Below are positions 46,897 to 48,765 of a DNA stretch of 48,765 bases, piece by piece. This DNA comes from an uncultured Lachnospiraceae bacterium (GTDB lineage: Bacteria > Bacillota > Clostridia > Lachnospirales > Lachnospiraceae): the NCBI GenBank assembly GCA_946549035.1, contig CAMNQH010000024.1, positions 1 through 48,765 on the forward strand, read 5' to 3'. Position 1 is the first letter of the stretch, and each line of letters starts with the position of its first letter. The position numbers and the translations under genes are program-made. A model generated the notes under the pieces. The model was not told where the DNA came from, searched no databases, and worked only from the letters and a program-made list of their open reading frames with translations.

Positions 46897-48670
46897 AAAG
46901 GGTGTGGGAAATATCCCCAAAATAAAAACAGCAAAAGCTGTGTCAAAACTCTTAGAGATGATCTTTCAGGATGGAGCATGGATTGTGGCAGGGGAGCTTG
47001 GAATAATAGCCCTGTGCAGTGTTTTGCCTGTCCTGACGGCTTATTTTTGGCAGCAGATTCTGGGACGCACAAAGGAGGAACCATCCGCGCTTCTTGTGTT
47101 TTTTATTTCTATGGCTCTGTCTGGGGGACTTACAATTTCCAATGGCTATTTTCGGGAAGTTTTTGACACAATTTTTCGAAATACAGTGTCTAAAAATATG
47201 TAGAAGCGAGTACATAAGAAAGCAGAGCATCTTCCGATTGAGGATTATGAGGATGCGTCCCTGAATGATTTATTGACCTGCGCCGGAGAAAAGTTTTTTT
47301 ATGGGGATGTGCTTGGATTTTTAATGCAAGGGCTCTATGTGGTGCAGATACTGGTTTCCATTGCAATGACGGGATTTCTTGTGTGGAGCTATGATCCCAT
47401 TTTGGTTCTGCCTTTTGTGGGAATGATGGGCACTCAGATATTGGGGATATTCAGCAATCGTAAAAAAATAAAGATGGATCTTGCCCTGATCCCGATTCAA
47501 AGAAAGCGGCAAGTATATAAAGAATATTTGACAAAGTATGAAAATATGAAAGAGATATGTTCTCTGGGCGTTCACCGTGTTTTTTGCGAGAAGTGGAAAA
47601 AAGCGTTGCAGGAAGCCATCAGTTATGAGGAAAGAGTCACCCGGAATGTTTATCTGCTTCGTTTTGCAGAAGACGCCATAAAACGTCTGACTATCGTTGC
47701 GGCTTATTTGCTGTGTGTATACCTGGTAGACAGACATATGGTTGGAATCGGTCAATTTGGTGCAATGATTTTGCTGATGCAGCAGTTCCAGAATAGTTCT
47801 TCAGAACTTGTGGAACGGATTCAGGAAGTACATGCTTCTGTAATCCATGTGCAGAATGGACTGGCTTACTTTGAGCTTCCGCAAGAGCAGAGAAACAAAA
47901 GATTAGAAGATTCCCTTCACAGGATAACGCTTGAACAGGTATCTTACCGCTATCCGGCGGCAAACCGTTTTGCTGTTGCAGATATTCAATTGGAATTAAA
48001 GAAAAATGAAATTTATGCGGTAGTAGGAAAGAACGGATCTGGAAAAACCACACTTTCCCGGTTGATTTGCGGTTTATTTACGCCAACGGAAGGCACGGTA
48101 CGTTTTGACGGAGTTTTGGCAGAAGAAATAGAGAATGCTTCTCTATTTGGAAGAACCACCGTTGCTTTGCAGGATTTTTCCAGATATGCTATGACAGTGC
48201 GGGAAAATATCCTGTTAGGAGATGTTAAAAGGAGAGCGTCTGATAAGGAATTTATGGAACTTGCAAAAAGCATGAAAGTAACTTTTCTTTCGAAAGAAGG
48301 CGTTGTAAATCTGGATACGGAATTAGGCGTGGAATATGGCGGGATGGAGTTATCTGGCGGGCAGTGGCAGCAGTTAGCCGTTTTGCGGGCAAAGTATAAA
48401 GACGCTGACCTTGTAATTTTAGACGAGCCCACGGCGGCTCTGGATCCACTGAAAGAGGCGGAGCTGTTTGAGGTTTTTCAGGAGATGTGCCAAGGAAAAA
48501 TCGGTGTGATAATTACGCATCGTCTGGGAATGTGCGCATTGGCGGATAAAATTATTCACATGGAACAGGGATATATTACAGAGGTGGGCTCCCATAGGGA
48601 ATTGATGGAGCGAAATGAAGGCTATGCCAGGGCTTTCCGGAAGCAGGCACAGATGTATGGAAGCATGTGA
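46889..48670 (+). pseudogene. ABC exporter subunit interrupted by an in-frame TAG
   Basis: Codon 105 (47201-47203) is TAG; before and after it the same frame reads as one ABC exporter of about 593 residues, with HKKAEHLPIEDYEDASLND directly after the stop. The first part holds the first membrane helices, the second part the rest of the membrane domain plus Walker A GKNGSGKTT, LSGGQWQQL and LVILDEPTAALD, all intact. A TTG at 47273 could restart translation but has no SD and would lose the first helices. It overlaps the previous gene by 8 bases (ATGAATGA). Other genes here (murC, spoVG) end in TAG, so TAG is a stop in this genome. Confidence 0.78.
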
Positions 48671-48740
48671 AAATCCGGTAAGTGGTTATGAAATATGGTT
48701 TCATTCAGCTCACAGCTCTGACGCTTAAAAAATTTCTCAC

Positions 48741-48765
48741 AAAAAAACCTCCCATTTTATGGGAA
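48741..48765 (-). terminator. Terminator of a minus-strand gene beyond the window
   Basis: Read on the minus strand, TCCCAT-AAA-ATGGGA followed by GG and T7. The stem may continue past the window edge. Confidence 0.55.

Noticed and set aside
47201..47203. TAG recoded as an amino acid
   Set aside because: murC and spoVG in the same window end at TAG with normal lengths, so TAG is a stop here.

Overview
The window looks like chromosomal DNA of an anaerobic, spore-forming Firmicute of the Clostridia, most likely a Lachnospiraceae relative. The grounds are family resemblance and gene order: a glgC-glgD pair, SpoVG, a GerA-type spore germination protein, a divergent 392-residue PRPP synthetase, an HPr-like protein, a TSCPD protein, DnaD plus DnaC-type primosome genes, TTG starts behind strong Shine-Dalgarno (SD) sites, and TTGACA/TATAAT-type promoters. 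No rRNA, tRNA, CRISPR array, prophage or complete insertion sequence was seen.

Layout. 1-5.5 kb: 3' part of yaaA, a cysteine-cluster protein, an AGCS symporter and a GerA/SpoVAF-like germination gene with a convincing sigma-G promoter (both minus strand), then a CDF cation exporter. 5.7-11.1 kb: HPr-like protein, then minus-strand prs, dnaC-like, dnaD-like and murC, with a cluster of DnaA boxes between dnaD and murC. 11.3-19.6 kb: glgC-glgD, spoVG, pth-mfd and a PrsA-like foldase lipoprotein. 19.7-23.3 kb: a heterodimeric ABC exporter. 23.3-24.1 kb: a gene-poor AT-rich stretch with two minus-strand transcription units that share a promoter, an SD-like repeated motif, an identical five-codon ORF and a terminator hairpin. 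24.1-29.3 kb: a secreted transglutaminase-like protein, a TSCPD protein and secA. 29.4-37.3 kb: a complete type I Wadjet system, jetABCD. 37.3-40.5 kb: an AraC-type regulator divergent from a sugar isomerase and a Gfo/Idh/MocA dehydrogenase. 40.7-43.7 kb: pantothenate operon panG-panB-panC-panD with a structured leader. 43.8-48.8 kb: a sugar O-acetyltransferase, an ElaA-type acetyltransferase and a decayed ABC exporter pair.

How the genes work together. JetABC form an SMC (MukBEF-like) loop extruder and JetD is its Toprim nuclease; together they restrict plasmids. PanG, PanB, PanC and PanD cover ketopantoate formation and reduction, beta-alanine formation and their condensation, so the operon encodes de novo pantothenate synthesis from ketoisovalerate and aspartate. 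GlgC and GlgD supply ADP-glucose for glycogen. DnaD and the DnaC-like loader belong to replication initiation and restart, and the DnaA boxes upstream suggest a link to DnaA. The final ABC pair is damaged in both halves: one subunit lost the ABC signature through an in-frame deletion, and its partner carries an in-frame TAG.

The least explained part is the 23.3-24.0 kb repeat region; the most clearly defined accessory system is Wadjet.
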